Of a DNA stretch of 64,000 bases, positions 56,061-64,000 are shown in pieces. The number at the start of each line of letters is the position of its first letter. The stretch's first letter is position 1. The notes below the pieces were generated by a model, which saw nothing but the letters and a program-made list of their open reading frames with translations, was not told the DNA's origin and did no database searches. Location: assembly GCF_018919175.1 (NCBI RefSeq), contig NZ_JAHLQL010000004.1, forward strand, positions 186,001 through 250,000, given 5' to 3'. The translations under genes were made by a program, and so were the position numbers. Origin of the DNA: Clostridium simiarum. GTDB taxonomy: Bacteria > Bacillota > Clostridia > Clostridiales > Clostridiaceae.

Positions 56061-57269
56061 TTGGATAGATTTATAGTTATAGTTTTAGATGGTTTTGGAA
56101 TAGGTTATATGGAAGATACTAAAGTTGTAAGACCTCAAGATGTGGGATCTAACACCTTAAAACATATATTAGGAAAAATGCCAGAGTTAAAGCTTAAAAA
56201 TCTAGAAAGATTAGGCCTTATGAATGCTCTAGGGGAAGAATCTTTAAATATGAAGTTTTCAAATAGTGCAACCTTTGGTAAGTCAGAACTTATGCATTAT
56301 GGGGCAGATACTTTCTTTGGACATCAGGAAATAATGGGAACAAAGCCTATGAAACCCCTAAGAGAAGCCTTTTCTAAGTCTATTAATGAAGTATATGAGT
56401 TACTTAAAAGTAAGGATTATGATGTAGAATATATAAATGGAAAAGAAGCAAGTTTACTTATGGTAAATGGGGCTGTTACTGTAGCGGATAACATAGAAAC
56501 GGATTTAGGACAAGCTATTAATGTTACAGCTTCCTTAGATTTAATTTCTTTTGAAGAGGTCTTAAAAATAGGTAAGTTAGTTAGAAGTAAAGTAAGAGTA
56601 CCAAGAGTTATTACCTTTGGTGGTAAAGAAGTCACAAAAGAAAATATATTAGAGGCCATTGAAGAAAAGGGAAATGGGTTTATAGGTGTTAATGCACCTA
56701 AATCTGGAGTTTACAATAAAGGATATCAATGCATACATTTAGGTTATGGAATAGATCAAAAGGTTCAAGTTCCAACTATATTAGGTGAAGAGGGAATTAA
56801 AGTTACCTTAATTGGTAAAGTTGCCGATATAGTAAGTAACCAATATGGTAAAAGCATACCATGGGTAGACACAGCAGAAGTGTTACAATTAACCTTAGAT
56901 GAAATGAAGAAAATGGATACAGGTTTTATATGTACTAATGTACAAGAAACAGATTTAAGTGGCCATGCTGAAAATGCAGAAAGATATGCTGAAAAGCTAT
57001 CTATAGCAGATAAATATATAGGTGAAATTATAGATAATTTAAAAGAAGAGGATATACTAGTAATTATGGCAGATCATGGGAATGATCCTACTATTGGTCA
57101 TAGTAGACATACTAGAGAATGCGTTCCTTTATTGATTCATGGAAAAAATATAAAGAATGTAAATATAGGAACAAGAAAAACCTTATCTGATGTAGGGGCT
57201 ACTGTGGCGGAATATTTTAATATAAAAAGGCCTGAAAATGGAGAGTCCTTTTTAAGCTTAATAAAATAA
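56061..57269 (+). CDS. yhfW: YhfW-like phosphopentomutase-family protein
   Basis: Alkaline-phosphatase-superfamily metalloenzyme related to phosphopentomutase and cofactor-independent phosphoglycerate mutase. It starts at a TTG (56061) after GAGGTG, giving the family opening DRFIVIVLDGFGIGYMED with the first metal Asp. Later motifs FFGHQEIMGTKP, CTNVQETDLSGHAENAERYA and IMADHGNDPTIGHSRHTRE supply metal-binding Asp and His. Length is 402 residues. Homologous to E. coli YhfW, and the last gene of the cassette; a phosphorylated intermediate is implied (inference). Confidence 0.87.
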   Translation: MDRFIVIVLDGFGIGYMEDTKVVRPQDVGSNTLKHILGKMPELKLKNLERLGLMNALGEESLNMKFSNSATFGKSELMHYGADTFFGHQEIMGTKPMKPLREAFSKSINEVYELLKSKDYDVEYINGKEASLLMVNGAVTVADNIETDLGQAINVTASLDLISFEEVLKIGKLVRSKVRVPRVITFGGKEVTKENILEAIEEKGNGFIGVNAPKSGVYNKGYQCIHLGYGIDQKVQVPTILGEEGIKVTLIGKVADIVSNQYGKSIPWVDTAEVLQLTLDEMKKMDTGFICTNVQETDLSGHAENAERYAEKLSIADKYIGEIIDNLKEEDILVIMADHGNDPTIGHSRHTRECVPLLIHGKNIKNVNIGTRKTLSDVGATVAEYFNIKRPENGESFLSLIK

Positions 57270-57294
57270 AATTCCTAGAAGGAATAAAAATAAA

Positions 57295-57341
57295 AGCACC
57301 TTCGATTTGGTTACACTAAGTGGTATCATATCGAAGGTGCT
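57295..57341 (+). terminator. Terminator-like hairpin after the yhf-like cassette
   Basis: AGCACCTTCGAT (57295-57306) pairs perfectly with ATCGAAGGTGCT (57330-57341); a second small hairpin forms inside. The tail is weak (TAACATTTTA). Confidence 0.75.
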
Positions 57342-57422
57342 AACATTTTATTACATATACTTTAAATATGATTAAGGTTATAATTATTAATAAGAAATCT
57401 CTCTGGAAGGAGGGTTTGATTT

Positions 57423-60400
57423 TTGGAATATTCACTATTAAAAGAAGAAAATATTCAAGAAACATCGAGAGAATATGATGTGAAAAATCTAGAAGATTTC
57501 AATAAGAAAAAGTTTTGCCATCTTCATTTGCATACAGAATATAGCCTTTTAGATGGCTCTGGCAAAATACCAAAAATCATAAGTAAGGCCAAAGAACTAG
57601 GTATGGAAAGTATAGCCATAACTGATCATGGTACTATGTATGGTTGCGTAGATTTTTATAAAGCAGCTAAAGATGCAGGTATTAAACCTATCTTAGGCTC
57701 TGAAGTATATGTGGTTCCAAAATCACTACATATAAAGCAAAATGATGAAGAAAATGAAACTCATCACTTAGTATTACTTGTAAAAAATGAAAAAGGTTAT
57801 GAGAATCTAATGAAGATAGTTTCTAAAGCTTCTATAGAAGGTTTTTATTATAAACCGAGAACAGATCATGATTACTTAAAGTCACATAGTGAGGGACTTA
57901 TAGCTTTAAGTGCCTGCTTAGGAGGAGAGGTACAATCAAGTCTATTAAAAGGTAATAAAAATAAGGCTAAAGAAGCAGCTTTATTTTATAAAGAAACCTT
58001 TAAAGATGGCTTTTACCTTGAACTCCAATATCATGGTTTAGAGGAGCAAAGAAAGGTTAATGAAGAGCTAATCGAAATGTCTAAAGAATTAGAAATTCCT
58101 TTAGTGGCCACTAATGATGTGCATTATATAAATAAAGAAGATTCTAAGTCTCATGACATACTGCTCTGTATACAGACAGCAAAAACTGTAGAAGAAGAAA
58201 ATAGAATGAGATATCCTTCAGATCAGTTTTATTTAAAATCTCCAGAGGAGATGTGGAGGCAGTTTTCCTATATTAAAGAAGCCTTAGACAATACTATTAA
58301 GATTGCAGAACAATGCAATTTTGACTATGAGTTCCATAAATCAAAGTTACCTAAATTTCCATTACCAGAAGGCTGGGATCCCTTTGAGTATCTAAAGGAA
58401 ACCTGTTATAAGGGCTTGGTGGAAAGATATGAGGTATTTAATGAAGTTAAAGGAGATAGCTTTAATTTACCTAAGGTTTATGAAATTGCAAATGGATGTA
58501 AAGAAGCCAAAGAATATGTGGAAAGGCTTGATTATGAACTTGGAGTAATAAACCAAATGGGGTATGTAGACTACTTCCTAATAGTTTGGGACTTTATACG
58601 ATTTGCTGTAGAAAATGGAATACCAACAGGACCTGGAAGAGGGTCAGCAGCAGGTTCCCTTGTAGCCTATACCTTAGGTATAACAAAAATAGACCCAATA
58701 AAATATGGACTTATCTTTGAAAGATTTTTGAATCCAGAGAGGGTATCCATGCCAGATATAGATTCCGATTTTTGCTATGAAAGACGTCAAGATATAATTG
58801 ACTATGTAGTTGAAAAGTACGGAAAAGATAATGTATCACAAATAATAACTTTTGGAACCATGGCTGCTAGGGCTTGTATAAGAGATGTAGGAAGAGCTAT
58901 GAACTATTCCTATCAAGAGGTAGATAGAATAGCTAAAATGATACCTACCATGCTTAATATAACTATAGATAGAGCTTTAGACATAAACCCAGAGCTTCAG
59001 AAGGCTTACGACGAAGAGATAAGGGTAAAAGAGCTAATAGACGTAAGTAGAAGCCTTGAGGGGCTTCCAAGGCACTCCTCTACCCATGCGGCAGGTGTAG
59101 TTATAGCATCAAAGCCTTTAGTAAACTACGTTCCACTTCAAAGAAATGAAGGTATGGTAGTAACACAATTTACCATGGGAACCCTAGAAGAACTAGGTCT
59201 TCTAAAAATGGATTTCTTAGGCCTTCGTACGCTTACAGTTATGAGAGATGCTGTAGACATGATTAAGGTGAACAGGGGTATCCAGATAGATTTAGATAAA
59301 TTAGACTTTGAAGATAGACACGTATACAAGATGATAGGGGAAGGTAAGACTGTAGGGGTATTCCAGCTAGAGTCAGCAGGAATGACAAACTTTATGAAGG
59401 AGTTAAAGCCAGACTCCTTAGAAGACATAATAGCTGGGATAAGTTTATACAGACCAGGCCCAATGGCAGAAATACCTAGATATATAGAAAGTAAGAAAAC
59501 ACCAGAAAAGTTATCATACGAAACACCAGAACTAGAAAGTATATTAGATGTGACTTATGGAGTAATGGTTTATCAGGAACAAGTTATGGAAATTGTTAGA
59601 AAACTTGCAGGATACTCCATGGGTAGAAGTGACTTAGTTAGAAGAGCTATGTCAAAGAAAAAGCACAAAGTTATGGAAGAAGAGAGACGTAACTTTATAT
59701 ATGGTGTAGTAGATGAAAATGGCAATGTAGAAGTACCGGGATGTGTAAGAGGTGGTATTTCAGAAGAAATAGCAAATAAGATATTTGATCAAATGATGGA
59801 TTTTGCTTCCTATGCTTTCAATAAATCCCATGCGGCGGCTTATGCCGTTATCGGATATCAAACTGCTTATTTGATGAAATATTATCCTGTAGAATATATT
59901 GCAGCTATGTTAAATAGCGTTATGGGAATAAATGAAAAGGTAGCTTCCTACATTAGATTTGCTGAAAGTCTTGGGATACAAGTACTTCCACCAGATATAA
60001 ATGAGAGTTATGGTAAATTTACAGTAAAAGATGATACTATAAGATTTGGATTAGGTTCTGTAAAAAATGTAGGGTTAAACGTGGTAGAAAATATAGTTTA
60101 TGCTAGAGAGAAAAAAGGGAAGTTTATTTCACTCTTTGATTTTAGCAATAAGATAGATCCTTCAGCCATTAATAAAAGAGCAGTAGAAAGTTTAATAAAG
60201 GCAGGAGCCTTTGATAATCTTAATATTTTTAGATCTCAAATGTTAGCGGTACATGAAAAAATGTTAGAGGGAGTATCTAATCAGAAAAAGAAAAATATAG
60301 AAGGTCAGGTAAGTCTTTTTTCAGCTATTAGTAATACAGAGGAGCAATTCCAAATCAAGTATCCTAATATAAAGGAATTTGATAAAAAGTATATGCTAGC

Positions 60401-61094
60401 TATGGAAAAAGAGATGACAGGATTGTATCTTACAGGACACCCTTTAGATGAATATGAAAAGACCTTAAGTCTTCAGACTTCCACTACTATATCTAAGATA
60501 TTCAGTGATTATGATGAACTTTATGGCGAAGAGGCTTTATTAAAAAATACAGACATAGAGTCTATGGATAAGGTTCAAGTAGGTAGGGTAATAGGTACTT
60601 TAAAGGATGGAGAAAAGGTAGCTATTGGAGGAATTATTTCAGATTTTAATAGAAAAATAACAAGAAATAATTCTATGATGGCTTTTATAAGACTAGAAGA
60701 CTTAACGGGAAGTATAGAGTCTATAGTTTTTCCGAAATCTTATGAAAGACTTGCCCCTCTAATAGAAGAAGATAGTTTAATAGTAATAAAGGGAAGGCTA
60801 TCTATGAATGAAGATGAAGATCCTAAAGTGATTTGTGAAGATATAATTCCTTTAGAAAAAGTAGATAGTTCAAAACTGTATATAATGGTAGAAGACGAAA
60901 AAACAGCAAGAAATATAATAAAAGAATTAAAGATAATATTTTCAAAGTATAAAGGAAATACTCCAGTATATTTGTTTGCTGCTAAGGAAAGAATTCCATT
61001 TAGGCTTTCAAGAGATGGGTGGGTAGACTTAGATAGTGGCATAGTAGAACTTTTGAAAAGTAAATTTGGAGAAGATAGGGTAAAGGTTACTTAA
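57423..61094 (+). CDS. dnaE: DNA polymerase III alpha subunit DnaE
   Basis: Replicative-type C-family DNA polymerase, 1223 residues from a TTG start preceded by AAGGAGGG. The N-terminal PHP domain begins FCHLHLHTEYSLLDGSGKI. The catalytic aspartates lie in MPDIDSDFCYERRQDI, after the GPGRGSAAGSLVAY motif. The finger domain, helix-hairpin-helix region (INKRAVESLIKAGAFDNL) and C-terminal OB fold (VAIGGIISDFNRKI) follow. An extension of about 27 residues precedes the PHP domain, so a shorter start is possible. Firmicutes also carry PolC; DnaE typically extends primers for the lagging strand. It is followed by pfkA and pyk as in other clostridia. Confidence 0.97.
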   Translation: MEYSLLKEENIQETSREYDVKNLEDFNKKKFCHLHLHTEYSLLDGSGKIPKIISKAKELGMESIAITDHGTMYGCVDFYKAAKDAGIKPILGSEVYVVPKSLHIKQNDEENETHHLVLLVKNEKGYENLMKIVSKASIEGFYYKPRTDHDYLKSHSEGLIALSACLGGEVQSSLLKGNKNKAKEAALFYKETFKDGFYLELQYHGLEEQRKVNEELIEMSKELEIPLVATNDVHYINKEDSKSHDILLCIQTAKTVEEENRMRYPSDQFYLKSPEEMWRQFSYIKEALDNTIKIAEQCNFDYEFHKSKLPKFPLPEGWDPFEYLKETCYKGLVERYEVFNEVKGDSFNLPKVYEIANGCKEAKEYVERLDYELGVINQMGYVDYFLIVWDFIRFAVENGIPTGPGRGSAAGSLVAYTLGITKIDPIKYGLIFERFLNPERVSMPDIDSDFCYERRQDIIDYVVEKYGKDNVSQIITFGTMAARACIRDVGRAMNYSYQEVDRIAKMIPTMLNITIDRALDINPELQKAYDEEIRVKELIDVSRSLEGLPRHSSTHAAGVVIASKPLVNYVPLQRNEGMVVTQFTMGTLEELGLLKMDFLGLRTLTVMRDAVDMIKVNRGIQIDLDKLDFEDRHVYKMIGEGKTVGVFQLESAGMTNFMKELKPDSLEDIIAGISLYRPGPMAEIPRYIESKKTPEKLSYETPELESILDVTYGVMVYQEQVMEIVRKLAGYSMGRSDLVRRAMSKKKHKVMEEERRNFIYGVVDENGNVEVPGCVRGGISEEIANKIFDQMMDFASYAFNKSHAAAYAVIGYQTAYLMKYYPVEYIAAMLNSVMGINEKVASYIRFAESLGIQVLPPDINESYGKFTVKDDTIRFGLGSVKNVGLNVVENIVYAREKKGKFISLFDFSNKIDPSAINKRAVESLIKAGAFDNLNIFRSQMLAVHEKMLEGVSNQKKKNIEGQVSLFSAISNTEEQFQIKYPNIKEFDKKYMLAMEKEMTGLYLTGHPLDEYEKTLSLQTSTTISKIFSDYDELYGEEALLKNTDIESMDKVQVGRVIGTLKDGEKVAIGGIISDFNRKITRNNSMMAFIRLEDLTGSIESIVFPKSYERLAPLIEEDSLIVIKGRLSMNEDEDPKVICEDIIPLEKVDSSKLYIMVEDEKTARNIIKELKIIFSKYKGNTPVYLFAAKERIPFRLSRDGWVDLDSGIVELLKSKFGEDRVKVT

Positions 61095-61589
61095 TGTAAA
61101 AGCTAGAAAAAAGATTTTAATAATTAAACATGGAGGATGATTATAGCTTCTCAAAACTATGTTTTGAGAAGCTGTAACATTAACCCAATCTACAAGGTTT
61201 TATTTATATTTGAATATTTTATTTGAAATAGTTGAAAAATATAAAGTAATTAAGTAAAATTAAAGTGGGGGAATATTAAAATATTCTTAAATAATATGTT
61301 TTTTGACAAAATTATTATTAACTTTGGGATAAGATTAGGGACATAACTATGTAGATCAATAAGGTGAAAACTATAAATTAATTCTATGAAAAAGTTTTAA
61401 GTCTTTGCTATTGGCTTTTGTAATAGTGAATAGTAGGATTAATAATCCTTAACAGGTTATTGCTACATAAAACTCCATAGCATTGCCTGTGGGGAAAGTT
61501 TACTAAGAAAAGATAGAAAATAATTATATGTGGAACAAGTTTGTCTTAGGTGGGACTAAGCTTGTCCCAGTGGTACAGGAGGAATAAGT
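61095..61589. promoter_or_regulatory. Long leader region of pfkA
   Basis: No gene is visible. After the dnaE terminator, TTGACA (61303-61308) with GATAAG (61328-61333, 19-base spacer) is a fair promoter, leaving a leader of about 250 bases. It contains hairpin AGGATT-AAT-AATCCT (61435-61449), a broken helix ACAGG...TGCT / AGCA...CCTGT, and competing helices just before the ribosome binding site: GGAACAAG or GGGAC can each pair with CTTGTCCC / GTCCC, and CTTAG pairs with CTAAG. This looks like a regulated 5' leader, but matches no riboswitch I know. Confidence 0.45.
61141..61177. terminator. Terminator-like hairpin after dnaE
   Basis: AGCTTCTCAAAAC (61145-61157), loop TAT, GTTTTGAGAAGCT (61161-61173); four further outer pairs extend it. 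No T run, so termination efficiency is uncertain. Confidence 0.75.
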
Positions 61590-62546
61590 ATGAAAAAAAT
61601 TGCTATACTTACAAGTGGTGGGGATGCACCAGGAATGAACGCTGCCATAAGGGCAATAGTTAGAACAGCTATAGAAAAAGGTATAGAGGTAATGGGAGTT
61701 AGAAGAGGCTATAGTGGACTTATCAATGGAGAAATATTTCCAATGGATAGGCACTCCGTATCTGACATAATTCAAAGAGGTGGAACTATACTTAGAACTG
61801 CCAGATGTGAAGAGTTTAAAACTGAAGAGGGAAGAAAAAAGGCTGCAAATGTACTAAGTGTTTTTGGCATTGACGGGCTTGTTGTTATAGGTGGAGATGG
61901 TTCCTTTACTGGAGCAAGACTTCTTTCAAAGCTTGGGGTTTCCACTGTAGGAATACCAGGAACCATAGACAATGATTTAACATACACAGAGTATACTATA
62001 GGATTTGACACAGCTTTAAATACAGTGTTAGATGCTATAAATAAGCTAAGAGATACATCAACCTCTCATGAAAGAGTTTCAATTGTTGAAGTAATGGGAA
62101 GAAATTGTGGAGACATAGCTCTACATGCAGGGATTGCAGGAGGAGCAGAAAGCATAATAGTTCCAGAAAAAGAGTTTGATGCAGATGAACTATGCAAGAA
62201 TATATTATCAGGAAGATTAAAAGGAAAGATGCACAACCTAATATTGTTAGCAGAGGGTGTAGGTGGTGCAGATAAGCTAGCTAAACGTGTAGAAGAGATA
62301 ACAGGAATTGAAACTAGAGCTACAATACTTGGACATATACAAAGAGGTGGAAGTCCAACAGCTTTTGATAGAGTTTTAGCTTCTAAATTAGGATACAAGG
62401 CTGTAGACGTGCTAATGGAAGGAAAATCTTCAAGAGTAGTAGGTATAAGAGATGGAAAAGTAGTTGATCTAGATATTGACGAAGCTTTATCTATGCCTAG
62501 AACTTTTAATGAAGATCTTTTTGAAATAGCTCAAATATTATCATAG
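61590..62546 (+). CDS. pfkA: ATP-dependent 6-phosphofructokinase
   Basis: Phosphorylates fructose 6-phosphate, the committed step of glycolysis. The ATP loop lies in [19 protein letters not shown], the catalytic PGTIDNDL includes the Asp base, and the fructose-binding [12 protein letters not shown] and effector-site residues ([15 protein letters not shown]) are intact. Length is 318 residues, a typical bacterial allosteric PfkA. AGGAGG precedes the ATG. It is followed about 100 bases later by pyk. Confidence 0.97.
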   Translation: MKKIAILTSGGDAPGMNAAIRAIVRTAIEKGIEVMGVRRGYSGLINGEIFPMDRHSVSDIIQRGGTILRTARCEEFKTEEGRKKAANVLSVFGIDGLVVIGGDGSFTGARLLSKLGVSTVGIPGTIDNDLTYTEYTIGFDTALNTVLDAINKLRDTSTSHERVSIVEVMGRNCGDIALHAGIAGGAESIIVPEKEFDADELCKNILSGRLKGKMHNLILLAEGVGGADKLAKRVEEITGIETRATILGHIQRGGSPTAFDRVLASKLGYKAVDVLMEGKSSRVVGIRDGKVVDLDIDEALSMPRTFNEDLFEIAQILS

Positions 62547-62650
62547 TGGTGTGAATTTTAATAAATGATTAATAAGAAAAGTTTATTTTAAACTTTTTGG
62601 ATATATTAAAAATATATAAAGGTCTTAATTATTTTAAGGGAGTGTATTTT

Positions 62651-64000
62651 ATGAGGAAGACGAAGATTATTTGTACTATAGGCCCAGGAAGTGAAAATGA
62701 AAAGGTGCTTTCTAAATTAATAGAGTCAGGAATGAGTGTTTCTAGACATAACTTTTCTCATGGTAATCATGAAGAACATAAGATTAGAATAGATCTAGTA
62801 AAGTCACTTAGTAAGAAATACAACAAGCCTATAGCTATAATGCTTGATACAAAAGGACCAGAAATAAGAACAGGAAACTTTAGTGAAAGTTCAGTTCAAC
62901 TTAAGGAAGGCGATGAATTTTCAATATACTGTAGAGAAGAAATTCTTGGAGATAACACAAAGTGTTCTGTAACCTATGATGGACTTTGTGACGATGTAAA
63001 AGAAGGAGACTCAATACTTATTGATGATGGTTTAGTAGGGCTTAAAGTTAAATCTGTAGAAGGAAACAAAATTAACTGCTTAGTTGTAAACAGTGGAGCT
63101 GTTTCTAATCATAAGGGAGTAAATGTTCCAGGAGTATCAACAAAGCTTCCAGCAGTTACTAAAAAGGACATTGAAGACTTAAAGTTTGGAGTAGAGATGG
63201 AAGTGGATCTTATAGCTGCTTCGTTCATAAGAAAAGCTGCAGATGTTTTAGAAATAAGAGATGTGTTAAAGGAAATAGGTGGAGAAGATATATTTATATT
63301 CTCAAAGATTGAGAACCAAGAGGGTGTAGACAATATAGATGAAATCATTGAAGCCTCTGATGGAATAATGGTGGCAAGAGGAGATCTAGGGGTAGAGATA
63401 CCAATAGAAAAAGTTCCAGTAGTACAAAAGATGATCATTGAAAAATGTAATAAAGCTGGAAAGCCAGTTATTACAGCTACTCAAATGTTGGATTCCATGA
63501 TAAGAAATCCAAGACCAACAAGAGCCGAAGCATCAGATGTTGCTAACGCTATTTTTGATGGTACTGATGCTATAATGCTTAGTGGTGAAACCGCAAATGG
63601 AAAGTATCCAGTAGAAGCAGTATCAACTATGGCTAGAATAGCTGGAGAGGCAGAAAAACAATTAGATTTCCAAACATTACTTATGAAAAAGAAAATAGAA
63701 CATAGACCAGGAGTTCCAACAGCTATAAGTCTTGCAACCACAACAACAGCTATGGAATTAAACGCCAAAGTAGTTATTACAGCTACACAAAGTGGAAGCA
63801 CTGCAAGGATAGTATCTAAATACAGACCACAATGCCCAATAATAGCAGTTACACCTTTTGAAAAAATTGCAAGAAAGCTATGTTTAAGTTGGGGAGTATT
63901 CCCAATAGTGGCTGAGATGGTAAATAGCACAGATGAACTTATAGAAAAATCAGTAAGTATGGTAAAAGAATCAGGATTTGTTAAAAAGGGAGATTTAGTT
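62651..64000 (+). CDS. pyk: Pyruvate kinase (cut by window end)
   Basis: Makes pyruvate and ATP from phosphoenolpyruvate. The first 450 codons are present and open to the last base; the C-terminus lies outside. It starts MRKTKIICTIGPGSENEKVL after AAGGGAGTG. Motifs include NFSHGNHEEH, MLDTKGPEIRTG, KIENQEGVDN with the catalytic Lys region, and TQMLDSMIRNPRPTRAEASD. A typical enzyme has about 470-590 residues, the longer forms with an extra PEP-utiliser-like domain; which form this is cannot be told. Confidence 0.96.
   Translation, partial: MRKTKIICTIGPGSENEKVLSKLIESGMSVSRHNFSHGNHEEHKIRIDLVKSLSKKYNKPIAIMLDTKGPEIRTGNFSESSVQLKEGDEFSIYCREEILGDNTKCSVTYDGLCDDVKEGDSILIDDGLVGLKVKSVEGNKINCLVVNSGAVSNHKGVNVPGVSTKLPAVTKKDIEDLKFGVEMEVDLIAASFIRKAADVLEIRDVLKEIGGEDIFIFSKIENQEGVDNIDEIIEASDGIMVARGDLGVEIPIEKVPVVQKMIIEKCNKAGKPVITATQMLDSMIRNPRPTRAEASDVANAIFDGTDAIMLSGETANGKYPVEAVSTMARIAGEAEKQLDFQTLLMKKKIEHRPGVPTAISLATTTTAMELNAKVVITATQSGSTARIVSKYRPQCPIIAVTPFEKIARKLCLSWGVFPIVAEMVNSTDELIEKSVSMVKESGFVKKGDLV

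Noticed and set aside
61560..61585. AGTGGTACAGG before pfkA resembles part of a T-box antiterminator bulge
   Set aside because: The strict T-box core is not met, no Stem I or terminator was seen, and pfkA is not an amino-acid gene.
1..64000. tRNA, rRNA, CRISPR array, insertion sequence or prophage
   Set aside because: No regularly spaced repeats, transposase or integrase frames, or recognisable tRNA arms were found by eye; a dedicated tRNA and repeat scan could still find a small feature.

Overview
The window is AT-rich, gene-dense DNA with strong AGGAGG-type ribosome binding sites, many short operons and factor-independent terminators. This points to a low-GC Firmicute of the class Clostridia, most likely Clostridium in the strict sense. 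Further support comes from a GerS-type germination lipoprotein next to alanine racemase, two Spo0A-box matches, a clostridial multidomain flavodiiron protein and a dockerin-bearing protease. I cannot name the species. I saw no rRNA, tRNA, CRISPR array, insertion sequence or prophage gene, so this looks like core chromosome with a few accessory cassettes.

Layout. 1-3.7 kb: two-component system co-oriented with a secreted M6 metalloprotease carrying a dockerin. 3.7-9.3 kb: brnQ, a short SSB, a 886-residue flavodiiron/rubredoxin/NADH-oxidoreductase fusion (reverse strand) and a small membrane export protein. 9.5-12.9 kb: MoxR/DUF58/membrane-protein operon. 13.2-18.5 kb: a small protein behind Spo0A-like boxes, acpS, the NAD(P)HX repair enzyme, gerS-like lipoprotein, alr, and a MazEF-type toxin-antitoxin pair. 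18.8-22.8 kb: split transketolase and two tandem YitT-family membrane proteins. 22.9-32.3 kb: ftsE, ftsX, carboxy-terminal protease, a PDZ membrane protein with MinJ-like layout, then uvrB and uvrA behind a LexA box. 32.8-37.8 kb: FHA protein, RodA/FtsW-type protein, penicillin-binding protein and uvrC. 38-47 kb: a DUF5808/PH-like protein, PHP phosphoesterase, murB, hisC, rapZ, yvcK, whiA, a CBS-HotDog regulator and a Dabb protein. 47.4-49.4 kb: a chemotaxis receptor. 49.6-57.3 kb: an eight-gene cassette equivalent to the poorly understood E. coli yhf operon (yhfZ, Y, U, T, php, S, X, W). 57.4-64 kb: dnaE, pfkA and the first 450 codons of pyk, which is cut by the window edge.

How genes work together. 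The main themes are cell-envelope growth and division (ftsEX, PDZ protein, RodA/PBP, murB, rapZ/yvcK, alr), nucleotide excision repair (uvrB, uvrA, uvrC), oxygen detoxification (flavodiiron fusion), sporulation/germination (gerS-alr, Spo0A boxes, whiA) and central carbon flux (transketolase, pfkA, pyk). The most promising under-described content is the yhf-like cassette with a candidate operator present twice, two genes whose strong Shine-Dalgarno is separated from the start codon by a perfect hairpin, and a structured, cryptically protein-like non-coding stretch after uvrA.
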